Origin: Peptococcaceae bacterium | GTDB taxonomy: Bacteria; Bacillota; Peptococcia; Peptococcales; Peptococcaceae | Assembly: GCA_017547685.1 (NCBI GenBank) | Contig: JAFYPD010000015.1 | Location: 1 to 32,448 of the forward strand | Direction: 5' to 3' | Length of the DNA: 32,448 nucleotides | Part shown: positions 25,659 through 32,448 of the stretch, in pieces | Numbering within the stretch: position 1 is the first letter of the stretch | Layout: the number at the start of each line of letters is the position of its first letter | Notes under the pieces: generated by a model | Told to the model about the DNA's origin: nothing | Databases searched by the model: none | The model's input: only the letters and a program-made list of their open reading frames with translations | Program-made: the position numbers and the translations under genes

Positions 25659-25776
25659 TGAACACCTCTAAACCGGATTTTTTTTGCATTTTGAAAAAAT
25701 TTCTAAAATCTTTTTTCCTCACTGTAAAAAAATTTCGCAGAATTTATTTTATCTTAAAAGCAGACGGAAATCTCAG

Positions 25777-25944
25777 CAGACAGACGGTCAGCACAGTATA
25801 TGAACGCCTTCTGTTTACGCCGAACATCGACGAAGTCTGTTCAGTCTGAAACGGACAACTTTGTTGTCCGGTGAAAGTGAACAGGCAAGGAAATGTCCTG
25901 CATTAAACAGGAAAGTGAATATATCTGTCCTGACCGTCTGTCTG
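25777..25944. ncRNA. Candidate structured RNA with 6S-like rod architecture
   Basis: Nested helices fill this stretch: 25777-25796 with 25925-25944 (20 bp, one mismatch), 25811-25817 with 25904-25910, 25837-25843 with 25878-25884, and 25852-25859 with 25863-25870 (perfect, 3-nt loop). Between the second and third helices is a symmetrical 19/19-nt internal bubble, with a possible small hairpin on one side. A long closing stem, large central bubble and apical stem is the layout of 6S RNA. No protein frame explains it. The strand is unclear; on the minus strand TATTAT (25947-25952) would start a transcript at the base of the stem, but its -35 is poor. A REP/MITE-like palindrome is the alternative. 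Confidence 0.5.
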
Positions 25945-25984
25945 AAATAATATTACGTCAGCTTTGTTTTGTTGTTTTCGAATT

Positions 25985-26016
25985 CAAAAAACGCCGCAGA
26001 AAAATTTCTGCGACGT
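25985..26016 (-). terminator. Intrinsic terminator after pgpA
   Basis: On the minus strand ACGTCGCAGAA pairs with TTCTGCGGCGT (25991-26015) with a very short AT loop, followed by a run of six T. It lies 24 bp past the pgpA stop and closes the ftsK-side gene group. Confidence 0.85.
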
Positions 26017-26039
26017 TCTGAATCATAGATATTTTTATT

Positions 26040-26480
26040 TTAGAAAAAGAAATAAATCGGCACCGCTAAAATCAACCGGCTGATGATACCTGCCAGCACA
26101 TCGTCGGCCATAATGCCCAGACCGCCGTTTAAATCCTGAATTCTGCCGATTGGTCCAATCTTGCTGATATCAAACAGGCGGAACAGCAGGAATGCAACCG
26201 GTGTCAGCACCAGCGGCACACTCCACATGGCAATCCACATGCCAATCCATTCGTCGTACACAATTTCTGATGCGTCGTGTACACCCAGCGTTTTCTCACC
26301 GCTGTCGCAGATATAAATACCTGCTGCACCGGCAAGCACAATAAACCACAGCGGCATGCCGCCGAAGAAACTCCAGACAAGCCCAATCAGCAGTGCTGCA
26401 GCAGACCCCCAGGTGCCGGGCGCCGGATGAAGCAGCCCGGAACCGCAGCCGCGGGCTAAAAATAACATTGTTTTTTCCAT
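26040..26480 (-). CDS. pgpA: Phosphatidylglycerophosphatase A
   Basis: Removes phosphate from phosphatidylglycerophosphate to give phosphatidylglycerol, the step after PgsA. The 146-residue membrane protein has PAPGTWGSAAALL, the motif HDASEIVYDEWIGM with conserved acidic residues, LLFRLFDISKIGPIG, and GGLGIMADDVLAG, all typical of PgpA. Several hydrophobic segments are present. It starts at ATG 26480, 18 bp after pgsA, so consecutive pathway enzymes are co-transcribed. Confidence 0.93.
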   Translation of the reverse strand: MEKTMLFLARGCGSGLLHPAPGTWGSAAALLIGLVWSFFGGMPLWFIVLAGAAGIYICDSGEKTLGVHDASEIVYDEWIGMWIAMWSVPLVLTPVAFLLFRLFDISKIGPIGRIQDLNGGLGIMADDVLAGIISRLILAVPIYFFF

Positions 26481-26498
26481 GTCAGCTTCACCCTATCC

Positions 26499-27038
26499 TT
26501 AGTTCCAGGTAATCTGTTTATTCAGCTTCAGCACATAATCCAGACCGGAGTACACAGTCAGAATCACAGCCACATACATCAGCCATAAGCCGACATTCAG
26601 ACCGCACAGCGCCACAATCTGCGGTTTCAGCATCAGCAGCATCAGTGCAATCATCTGGCATACCGTTTTCACTTTACCCCAGATGTTCGCGGCAACCACA
26701 ATGTTTTCAGAGGCTGCTACAGAACGCAGACCGGTAATCAGATACTCACGGAAAATAATCAGAATTGCAATCCATGCAGCCAGATCGCCCAGTTCCACCA
26801 GACAGATCATGGCAGCGGCAGTCAGCACTTTATCTGCCAGCGGGTCCATCAGCTTGCCGAAATTGGTAATCATATTATATTTGCGGGCAATCTGGCCATC
26901 CAGCATATCCGTCAAAGAAGCCAGCGCAAAAATAACCGCAGCTGCAATGCGGGACATATCAGTGTTCATCATCAGCGCAATCATAAACAGCGGAACCATG
27001 CACATACGGGCAATGGTCAATTTATTTGGCAGATTCAT
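26499..27038 (-). CDS. pgsA: CDP-diacylglycerol-glycerol-3-phosphate 3-phosphatidyltransferase
   Basis: Membrane enzyme that makes phosphatidylglycerophosphate from CDP-diacylglycerol and glycerol-3-phosphate. In 179 residues it carries MNLPNKLTIARM at the start and the CDP-alcohol transferase motif D-G-x2-A-R-x8-G-x3-D-x3-D as DGQIARKYNMITNFGKLMDP. Four to five membrane segments follow. The start overlaps the rimO stop by 4 bp (ATGA). pgpA follows. Confidence 0.96.
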   Translation of the reverse strand: MNLPNKLTIARMCMVPLFMIALMMNTDMSRIAAAVIFALASLTDMLDGQIARKYNMITNFGKLMDPLADKVLTAAAMICLVELGDLAAWIAILIIFREYLITGLRSVAASENIVVAANIWGKVKTVCQMIALMLLMLKPQIVALCGLNVGLWLMYVAVILTVYSGLDYVLKLNKQITWN

Positions 27039-28375
27039 TCTACAATCTCTCCTACAAAGTCATATTCATCCAGTCCAGTAATCTCTACCGTGAGGTAATC
27101 CCCAGGCTGATAGTCGTGGTCTTCTGCTTCAAACACCAGAATCCACGGGTCAACATCCGGCGCTTCGCCCTGGCTGCGGCATAACAGCAGTCCCGGAATA
27201 TCGGGGCTCAATTCATCCACTTTCACCAGACGACGCTGGCCGATTGCCTGTTCATGTTTGCGGTACATGGTATCGTACTGTAAATCCATCAGATTTTCCG
27301 CACGTTTTTCTTTTTCATCCTCTTCCAGATGACCATCCATACGGTCAGCAGGTGTGCCTTCCTCTCTGGAATACGGGAATGCCCCTACACAGTCCAGCTG
27401 CATCTCTTCCAGGAAATTCAGCAGATTATGATACTGTTCCTCTGTTTCGCCCGGGAAGCCCACAATAAAGGTGGAACGCAGGGTAATACCCGGAATCCGC
27501 TCCCGCAGTTTATAAATTAACAATTTGATTTCTTCGGAGGTGATTTTCCGGTTCATCCGTTTCAGCACTTCATCATCGGCGTGCTGCAGCGGGATATCTA
27601 AATATTTGCAGATTTTTTCCTCACTGGCGATATAATCAATCATTTCATCGTCAAAATTATTCGGATACGCATACAGCAGACGAATCCAGCGAACAGAAGG
27701 AATAGCTGCCAGTTCTTTTAACAAATCAACCAGCGCAAAGCGGCCGTATAAATCTTTTCCATAGTAGCTGGTATCCTGCGCAACCATAATCAGTTCGGTC
27801 ACACCCTGTTCGGCAAGCAGTACAGCCTCTTCTTTAATCTGTTCAATGGTTTTACTGCGGTACGGCCCCTGCATTTCCGGAATCACACAATATGTGCAGT
27901 TGTTATCGCAGCCTTCCGAAATACGCAGGTACGCATAATGTGCCGGCGTAGTTACAAGACGCGGAGCATTATCCTGTCTGCTTTCTTCTGTCCAGTTGGT
28001 ATGCACCACAATTTCCTGCTGACTGGCATGATTGCGAATAATCTCTACAATCCGGCGATAGTCGTTGGTGCCTACAAAAATATCTACTTCCGGTAATTCT
28101 GCAGCCAGTTCCTGTGCATATTTCTGCACCAGGCAGCCCACAGCCACCAACAGTTTACATACACCCTGCTTTTTCCACTGGGCCATCTCCAGAATCGCAT
28201 TGATGGATTCTTCTTTTGCGGCGTTTACAAAGCCGCATGTATTAATCATAATAATTTCTGCTTCGTCATACTGCTCAGTCAATTCGTAGCCCTGCTCCTG
28301 AAACAGACCCATCATGGTTTCGCTGTGCACCAGATTTTTGGCACACCCAAGCGACAAAACACTAACTTTTTGCAA
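27035..28375 (-). CDS. rimO: Ribosomal protein S12 methylthiotransferase RimO
   Basis: Radical SAM enzyme that methylthiolates an aspartate of ribosomal protein S12. The product has the N-terminal methylthiotransferase domain (VSVLSLGCAKNLVHSE, INTCGFVNAAKEESI, VGCLVQKY), the radical SAM cluster motif EGCDNNCTYCVIP near residue 150, and a C-terminal TRAM domain. VHSE and the S12-type insertions fit RimO rather than MiaB. I start at TTG 28375, seven bases after AAGG; the longer GTG 28411 would overlap the rodZ terminator and adds residues not usual in the family. Length of 446 fits. Confidence 0.95.
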   Translation of the reverse strand: MQKVSVLSLGCAKNLVHSETMMGLFQEQGYELTEQYDEAEIIMINTCGFVNAAKEESINAILEMAQWKKQGVCKLLVAVGCLVQKYAQELAAELPEVDIFVGTNDYRRIVEIIRNHASQQEIVVHTNWTEESRQDNAPRLVTTPAHYAYLRISEGCDNNCTYCVIPEMQGPYRSKTIEQIKEEAVLLAEQGVTELIMVAQDTSYYGKDLYGRFALVDLLKELAAIPSVRWIRLLYAYPNNFDDEMIDYIASEEKICKYLDIPLQHADDEVLKRMNRKITSEEIKLLIYKLRERIPGITLRSTFIVGFPGETEEQYHNLLNFLEEMQLDCVGAFPYSREEGTPADRMDGHLEEDEKEKRAENLMDLQYDTMYRKHEQAIGQRRLVKVDELSPDIPGLLLCRSQGEAPDVDPWILVFEAEDHDYQPGDYLTVEITGLDEYDFVGEIVE

Positions 28376-28410
28376 TGTACAACCTTCTTTCTCTTTTCCT
28401 GCAGACTTCA

Positions 28411-28447
28411 CAAAAAACAGGGGTCGTTTCCTGCCGGTGACCCCTGT
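28411..28447 (-). terminator. Intrinsic terminator after rodZ
   Basis: Minus-strand arms ACAGGGGTC (28439-28447) and GACCCCTGT (28417-28425) pair perfectly over 9 bp with a 13-nt loop, followed by six T. It lies 5 bp beyond the rodZ stop and just in front of rimO. Confidence 0.9.
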
Positions 28448-28452
28448 GTATG

Positions 28453-29277
28453 TTATTGTCCTGTTGTTACATACTCTTCTACGTGAAACGATTTCTTCAC
28501 AACCTGCCCCTGGTTCCCCATAGTGCCTAAATCCTGACCGTTCAGGGTTACTTTCACCACACCGGCATTGCCTAAATTCAGCTGAATGTTCTGTGTGGCC
28601 TTGATATCCTGTATCTGCCCTTCAGACATTGTGGTCTCTGTTTTCTGGCCGTCAACGGTGATCTGCATCCAACACTGGTCTGTCGCATTCGGATTGACAT
28701 TTAAAATTTCCAGCCGCATTTCCAGCCCGTCATAAACAGGTACTTCCGGTTCTGGCGGTGCAACCGGCTCTTCCGGAACCTCCGGTTCTCCTTCTGCCTG
28801 GTTTTCACCCTGCTGCTCCTGCTGAACCTGATTGCCCTGCTGCGCGTCATCAGCCATCTGTTTACTGTAGATTCCCTGCACCGCAAACAGCAGTAAAACA
28901 GCAGCCAGACTGAGAATGATAATCAGCTTGGCATTTTTATTCAGCGGTGTCTCTTCAAAACTGTCAGAAGACTTTTTGCGGCGCGGTGTGGCTGCTGTTT
29001 TCCGCGGCGCTTCTTTCTGCTCCTCAACAGGCACTTCCGGTTCTTTGGCCTTTGACTTCATGATTTCCACAACTTCCGGGTTATCTTTGATGCCCAGATA
29101 TTTCAGATAAGCGGTGGCAAAACCTCTGGCATATACATCGCCAGGCAGTATATCAAAATTTTCATCTTCCAGCGCCTTTAAATATTTCGAGCGAATTTTC
29201 GTTGCTTCTACAACTTCATCCAGCGAAATTCCCTGTTCTTCTCTTGTCTTTCTCAGGATTTCTCCGATTCCCTGCAA
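28453..29277 (-). CDS. rodZ: RodZ-like protein: HTH, one membrane span, DUF4115
   Basis: A 274-residue shape and division factor linked to MreB. The cytoplasmic N-terminus is a HTH_25 domain (IGEILRKTREEQGISLDEVVEATKIR ... LPGDVYARGF), then a basic linker (RRKKSS), one membrane span at about residue 120-140 (LIIILSLAAVLLLFAVQG), a Gln/Glu/Pro-rich spacer, and a C-terminal DUF4115 beta domain. I start at TTG 29277, seven bases after GGAGG; GTG 29286 overlaps that site. It lies between ftsK and rimO. Confidence 0.92.
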   Translation of the reverse strand: MQGIGEILRKTREEQGISLDEVVEATKIRSKYLKALEDENFDILPGDVYARGFATAYLKYLGIKDNPEVVEIMKSKAKEPEVPVEEQKEAPRKTAATPRRKKSSDSFEETPLNKNAKLIIILSLAAVLLLFAVQGIYSKQMADDAQQGNQVQQEQQGENQAEGEPEVPEEPVAPPEPEVPVYDGLEMRLEILNVNPNATDQCWMQITVDGQKTETTMSEGQIQDIKATQNIQLNLGNAGVVKVTLNGQDLGTMGNQGQVVKKSFHVEEYVTTGQ

Positions 29278-29318
29278 ATCTGTCACCTCCAGATTTATTC
29301 CATACTTCTTCTGAGTTT

Positions 29319-29347
29319 AGTATACACAAGAAGCAGAATTCTCGCAA
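29319..29347 (-). promoter_or_regulatory. Promoter of rodZ
   Basis: TTGCGA (29342-29347) and TATACT (29319-29324) on the minus strand are exactly 17 bp apart, with the rodZ start about 42 bp downstream. The 120-bp gap between ftsK and rodZ is otherwise AT-rich, with no clear terminator for ftsK. Confidence 0.6.
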
Positions 29348-29406
29348 GGTAATTGTAAAACATTAATCATTTTGTAATTATTACTTCACATTTTACAGCG
29401 TATCGC

Positions 29407-32271
29407 TTATAATTCCCCGTTTTCTAACATTTCATTGTAACGGGCCATGGTAACTTTAATCTGGCGAGGTTTGCTGCCCTCATACGGGCCTACCAGCCCC
29501 CGCTGCTCCATCTGGTCTACAATGCGGGCAGCTCTGGTATATCCAACCCGGAACCGGCGCTGCAGCAGCGAAATAGATGCCTGACCGTTTTCAATAAACA
29601 GTTTGGTTGCTTCCGGAATCAGTTCATCCCATTCTTCTTCCTGCTCGCCAGCTGTTTCCGTATCCACCGAAGCGGTTACAATCTCTTCGTTGTACACCGG
29701 CTGTGCCTGTGTTTTCACCGCCTCCGTGATGCGGTCAATTTCTCTGTCAGATACATAGACACCCTGCACCCGCTGCGGTTTCGGCATACCGGTCGGATAG
29801 AACAGCATATCGCCGCGACCCAGCAGTTTTTCTGCACCGCCCATATCCAGAATGGTGCGGGAGTCGGTCTGGGAAGATACTGCAAATGCAATGCGCGACG
29901 GCATATTTGCCTTAATGATACCGGTGATAACATCAACCGAAGGACGCTGTGTGGCAACCACCAGATGTATTCCGGCTGCACGGGCCAGCTGTGCCAGCCG
30001 GCAGATGGCATCCTCCACATCAGCAGGGGCAACCATCATCAGGTCAGCCAGCTCGTCAATCAGCACCACAATGTAGGGCATAATTTCAATGGCCGCTTTT
30101 TCCTCTTCCGTCTGTGCAGCGGCAATCCGTTCTTCCGATAGTTTATTAAACCGCGGCATATCTTTCACACCGGCACCGGCAAACACCTCATAGCGCCGAT
30201 CCATCTCATGCACCGCCCAGCGCAGGGCCGCTGCCGCTTTTTTGGCATCCGTCACAACCGGAGAGATTAAATGCGGGATGCCGTTGTAATTGCCCAGCTC
30301 TACCTTTTTGGGATCCACCATTACAAATTTTACTTCATCCGGTGTTGCTTTATACAAAATACTGTTAATTAATGTGTTGATACATACCGATTTCCCCGAA
30401 CCGGTAGAACCCGCAATCAGCAGGTGGGGCATTTTTGCCAGGTCGGCAACAATTGCCTGCCCGCTAATATCTTTGCCCAGCGCCACAGTCAGTTTAGACT
30501 TGCTGTTCTGGAACGCATCGCTCTCAATTAATTCCCGAAGACCAACCATGGTGGTGGACTTGTTCGGAATCTCAATGCCGACCGCCGCTTTGCCCGGAAT
30601 CGGCGCTTCAATACGCACACCGGCAACTGCCATACTCAGTGCAATGTCGTCAGACAGATTCACAATTTTGCTGACTTTTACACCGGCAGCCGGCTGAAAT
30701 TCATACTGGGTGATTGCCGGGCCGCAGCTGACATCCGCAATTTTCCCTTTTACGCCGAAATCGTTCAGGGTTTTCTCCAGCCGTTCCACATTCCTCATAA
30801 TTTCACTGCGGTTTTGTCCGCCGCCGCTGTGTTCATTCACATCCAGCAAATCAATAGACGGCATCTGATACCCCTGTACTTTTGATTCTTCCGGGAACAG
30901 TTCTTCTGCTTCTGTAGCCTTATCCGGGATTTCTTCCCGCTTCGCCGCTTTTTCCGGTTCTCTGCGAACAGGTTCTTTCACAGGTTCCTGTTTGCCTGCC
31001 GGCTCCGCTTTTTTCACCGGCTCCATTGTTTTAATGCGCACAGATGTGGCTGGTTCCTGCGGTTCCAGATGTGCTGTATCCTCTGTATTACGCTTCGTTA
31101 CAGTATAATTTACCTGGCGTTTGTCCAGCAGCTGCTGAAATTCATCTACCGAATCAGAAATAAAATAGGAATCTTCCTTCAGCGGCTCACGCGGACTTAA
31201 CCCGACCCGCGGTTCCTGTTCATCCAGTGCTTTATGAATCTCCACCAGACTGTTCAGAATCACCGGCTTTTCTTTCGGAATGACTACATACTCAGAACCA
31301 GTATATCGAGGACGTGCTCCCGGCTGCTCCTCCGGTTCTGCCTGACCAGCAAAAAAACTTTTCAGTTTACTGAATTTACTTTCTTTTTTCGGCACTGCTG
31401 CTTCTTCCGCAGTACGCTGTCTCGAAATCATCGGTTGTGTCAGTACAGCCTTTTCTCGAATAGTGTCTTTCTGCATCAATTCTTTTTTTACCGGTTCCTG
31501 TTGTGCTGGTTCACTGACAGCAAACGTTTTTTTATGTTTGCCGGATTGGTTCACCGGTTCTTCCTCTTCTTCGTCCTCTTCCTCAATGAAAATAAAGTGA
31601 AACAGCGTTTCCTTTATCTGCAGCAGACCATTGCGCACAGCTGCAAAGAAATCCTCTCCGCGGCTCAGCACTGCGCCCTGCGCTACCAGCACCACTGCAA
31701 TAACAGCTGCACAAAACAGCACAATATAAGTGCCCGCCGTACCGAGCAGTTTCTGCAGAATCATACTGAACACCGCACCGATAACCCCGCCGCCGGTGCC
31801 ATGCAGCCCCAGCAGTAGATTATCTTTCACATCCACATAAGTCACGTTCATATGCAGCACCGTCAGTACGGCACAGGCAGCCGTCACACCGCCAGTTATC
31901 TGCATCGCAGACAGTTTTTTCCCCGACAGCAGACTCAGCCCTGCCAGGCAGAATAAAAACGGAAACAGTACAATTCCTTTTCCCATCAGCCCCTGCATCA
32001 GCAGATAAATCAGACCGCCCAGAAAGCCCATTTCCGCCTGCAGGTCTTTTAATGCCATACCGCTGGCGTCCGGTGCATGAAAAATCAGCCAGCCGCTGTA
32101 AATGGTCAGCGCCAGAAGCCCGATGCCTGTCAGCACACTGGTAATCTGCAGCCCTGTTTTCTTTGCACTCTTTTTCGCGGGCTGTTTTTTGGCTGTCTGC
32201 CTCGTCGATTTTTTATTCTCCTGTTCCTGTTCTTCTATTGTTACCTGCTTTGTATTCTTTGTCCTGCCCAT
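29407..32271 (-). CDS. ftsK: FtsK/SpoIIIE DNA translocase
   Basis: Septum-located motor that pumps chromosomal DNA at division. The 954-residue protein has four or five N-terminal membrane segments (residues about 30-215), an acidic stretch EEEDEEEEEP, a long Pro/Glu/Lys linker to about residue 480, the alpha/beta motor with Walker A GSTGSGKSVC near residue 620 and Walker B VVLIDELADLMM, and a C-terminal winged-helix gamma domain (LLQRRFRVGYTRAARIVDQME) that reads orienting DNA sites. I start at ATG 32271, six bases after GGGGTG; the in-frame ATG 32295 has no site. All motifs are intact. Confidence 0.96.
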   Translation of the reverse strand: MGRTKNTKQVTIEEQEQENKKSTRQTAKKQPAKKSAKKTGLQITSVLTGIGLLALTIYSGWLIFHAPDASGMALKDLQAEMGFLGGLIYLLMQGLMGKGIVLFPFLFCLAGLSLLSGKKLSAMQITGGVTAACAVLTVLHMNVTYVDVKDNLLLGLHGTGGGVIGAVFSMILQKLLGTAGTYIVLFCAAVIAVVLVAQGAVLSRGEDFFAAVRNGLLQIKETLFHFIFIEEEDEEEEEPVNQSGKHKKTFAVSEPAQQEPVKKELMQKDTIREKAVLTQPMISRQRTAEEAAVPKKESKFSKLKSFFAGQAEPEEQPGARPRYTGSEYVVIPKEKPVILNSLVEIHKALDEQEPRVGLSPREPLKEDSYFISDSVDEFQQLLDKRQVNYTVTKRNTEDTAHLEPQEPATSVRIKTMEPVKKAEPAGKQEPVKEPVRREPEKAAKREEIPDKATEAEELFPEESKVQGYQMPSIDLLDVNEHSGGGQNRSEIMRNVERLEKTLNDFGVKGKIADVSCGPAITQYEFQPAAGVKVSKIVNLSDDIALSMAVAGVRIEAPIPGKAAVGIEIPNKSTTMVGLRELIESDAFQNSKSKLTVALGKDISGQAIVADLAKMPHLLIAGSTGSGKSVCINTLINSILYKATPDEVKFVMVDPKKVELGNYNGIPHLISPVVTDAKKAAAALRWAVHEMDRRYEVFAGAGVKDMPRFNKLSEERIAAAQTEEEKAAIEIMPYIVVLIDELADLMMVAPADVEDAICRLAQLARAAGIHLVVATQRPSVDVITGIIKANMPSRIAFAVSSQTDSRTILDMGGAEKLLGRGDMLFYPTGMPKPQRVQGVYVSDREIDRITEAVKTQAQPVYNEEIVTASVDTETAGEQEEEWDELIPEATKLFIENGQASISLLQRRFRVGYTRAARIVDQMEQRGLVGPYEGSKPRQIKVTMARYNEMLENGEL

Positions 32272-32310
32272 GTTTTTCACCCCAGACAAAATCATATTTC
32301 CAGAAATTTA

Positions 32311-32319
32311 ATTATACCA
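32311..32319 (-). promoter_or_regulatory. Extended -10 promoter of ftsK
   Basis: TGG-TATAAT on the minus strand (TATAAT at 32311-32316, TG at 32318-32319) forms an extended -10 element; the -35 position is only a T-run. It would give a leader of about 33 nt before ATG 32271. The remaining 130 bases to the window edge are AT-rich; I see no gene there. Confidence 0.6.
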
Positions 32320-32448
32320 TTTTCATCGCCCGAAAAAAAGGAAAAATGAATCAAATGTTCTAAAATAAATTCTACGCCCCATTTCAAAATCTGCATACGT
32401 TATTACGTGTTTTCGTGTCCGACATGTATTTTGGTTGTCAATAATAAA

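Noticed and set aside
25652-25849. 65-codon plus-strand frame in the 25607-26039 gap
   Set aside because: No ribosome site and no recognisable product; it runs into the structured element and across the minus-strand promoter.
28376-28411. GTG 28411 as start of rimO
   Set aside because: It falls in the terminator of the preceding gene; TTG 28375 has a proper site and the expected N-terminus.
1-32448. CRISPR array, tRNA or rRNA genes, insertion sequences, phage genes
   Set aside because: I looked on both strands and saw no regular direct repeats with unique spacers, no cloverleaf with a CCA-compatible acceptor, no rRNA-like stretch, and no transposase or integrase frames.

Overview
The window looks like a chromosomal segment of a member of the Bacillota. 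The conserved blocks (ftsK-rodZ-rimO-pgsA-pgpA, and a ylm-type division block with yggS, sepF, proC, yggT, ylmH, divIVA and ileS) are typical of that phylum. Moderate GC, many GTG/TTG starts and the repeat-rich surface protein would suit a gut Negativicutes such as the Phascolarctobacterium/Acidaminococcus group; this lineage call is inference, not proof. Every gene I accept lies on the minus strand, so the transcriptional order runs from high to low coordinates.

Region by region, in transcription order. (1) 32271-26040 holds ftsK, rodZ, rimO, pgsA and pgpA, with a recognisable promoter before ftsK and before rodZ, a terminator after rodZ and a terminator after pgpA. (2) 25986-25607 is a long intergenic stretch with a striking 168-nt rod-like structured element resembling 6S RNA in shape. 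(3) 25606-18134 is the division/housekeeping operon: HlyD-like membrane protein, yggS, sepF, proC, yggT, ylmH, divIVA, ileS. (4) 18133-16693 carries a structured leader whose outer 20-bp helix buries the start codon of an AEC-family transporter, then a small DUF1540 cysteine-rich protein and a strong terminator. (5) 16449-7472 is an acidic-glycan locus: DUF4422 glycosyltransferase, ABC exporter permease and ATPase, UDP-glucose dehydrogenase, three tandem TupA-like ATP-grasp ligases, an N5-(carboxyethyl)ornithine synthase homologue, and a GT2 glycosyltransferase. (6) 7337 to the left edge is one uninterrupted, giant secreted surface protein (at least 2445 residues, C-terminus outside the window) ending in an array of about 17 GH-x-Y/cysteine modules.

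The most interesting system is region 5. Ugd supplies UDP-glucuronate. TupA-like ATP-grasp enzymes are associated with teichuronopeptide synthesis, where peptide material is joined to a uronic acid polymer. The CeoS homologue would make an opine-type amino acid, N-(1-carboxyethyl)ornithine or -lysine. Carboxyethyl-lysine amide-linked to uronic acids is known from some Gram-negative O-antigens. The combined reading is a surface polymer of glucuronate amidated with an opine amino acid and exported by an ABC transporter. A vestigial 24-codon open frame in front of one ligase resembles the N-terminus of the CeoS homologue, suggesting the ligase/opine-synthase pair was once duplicated. This is an inference from gene content; no chemistry can be read from the sequence.
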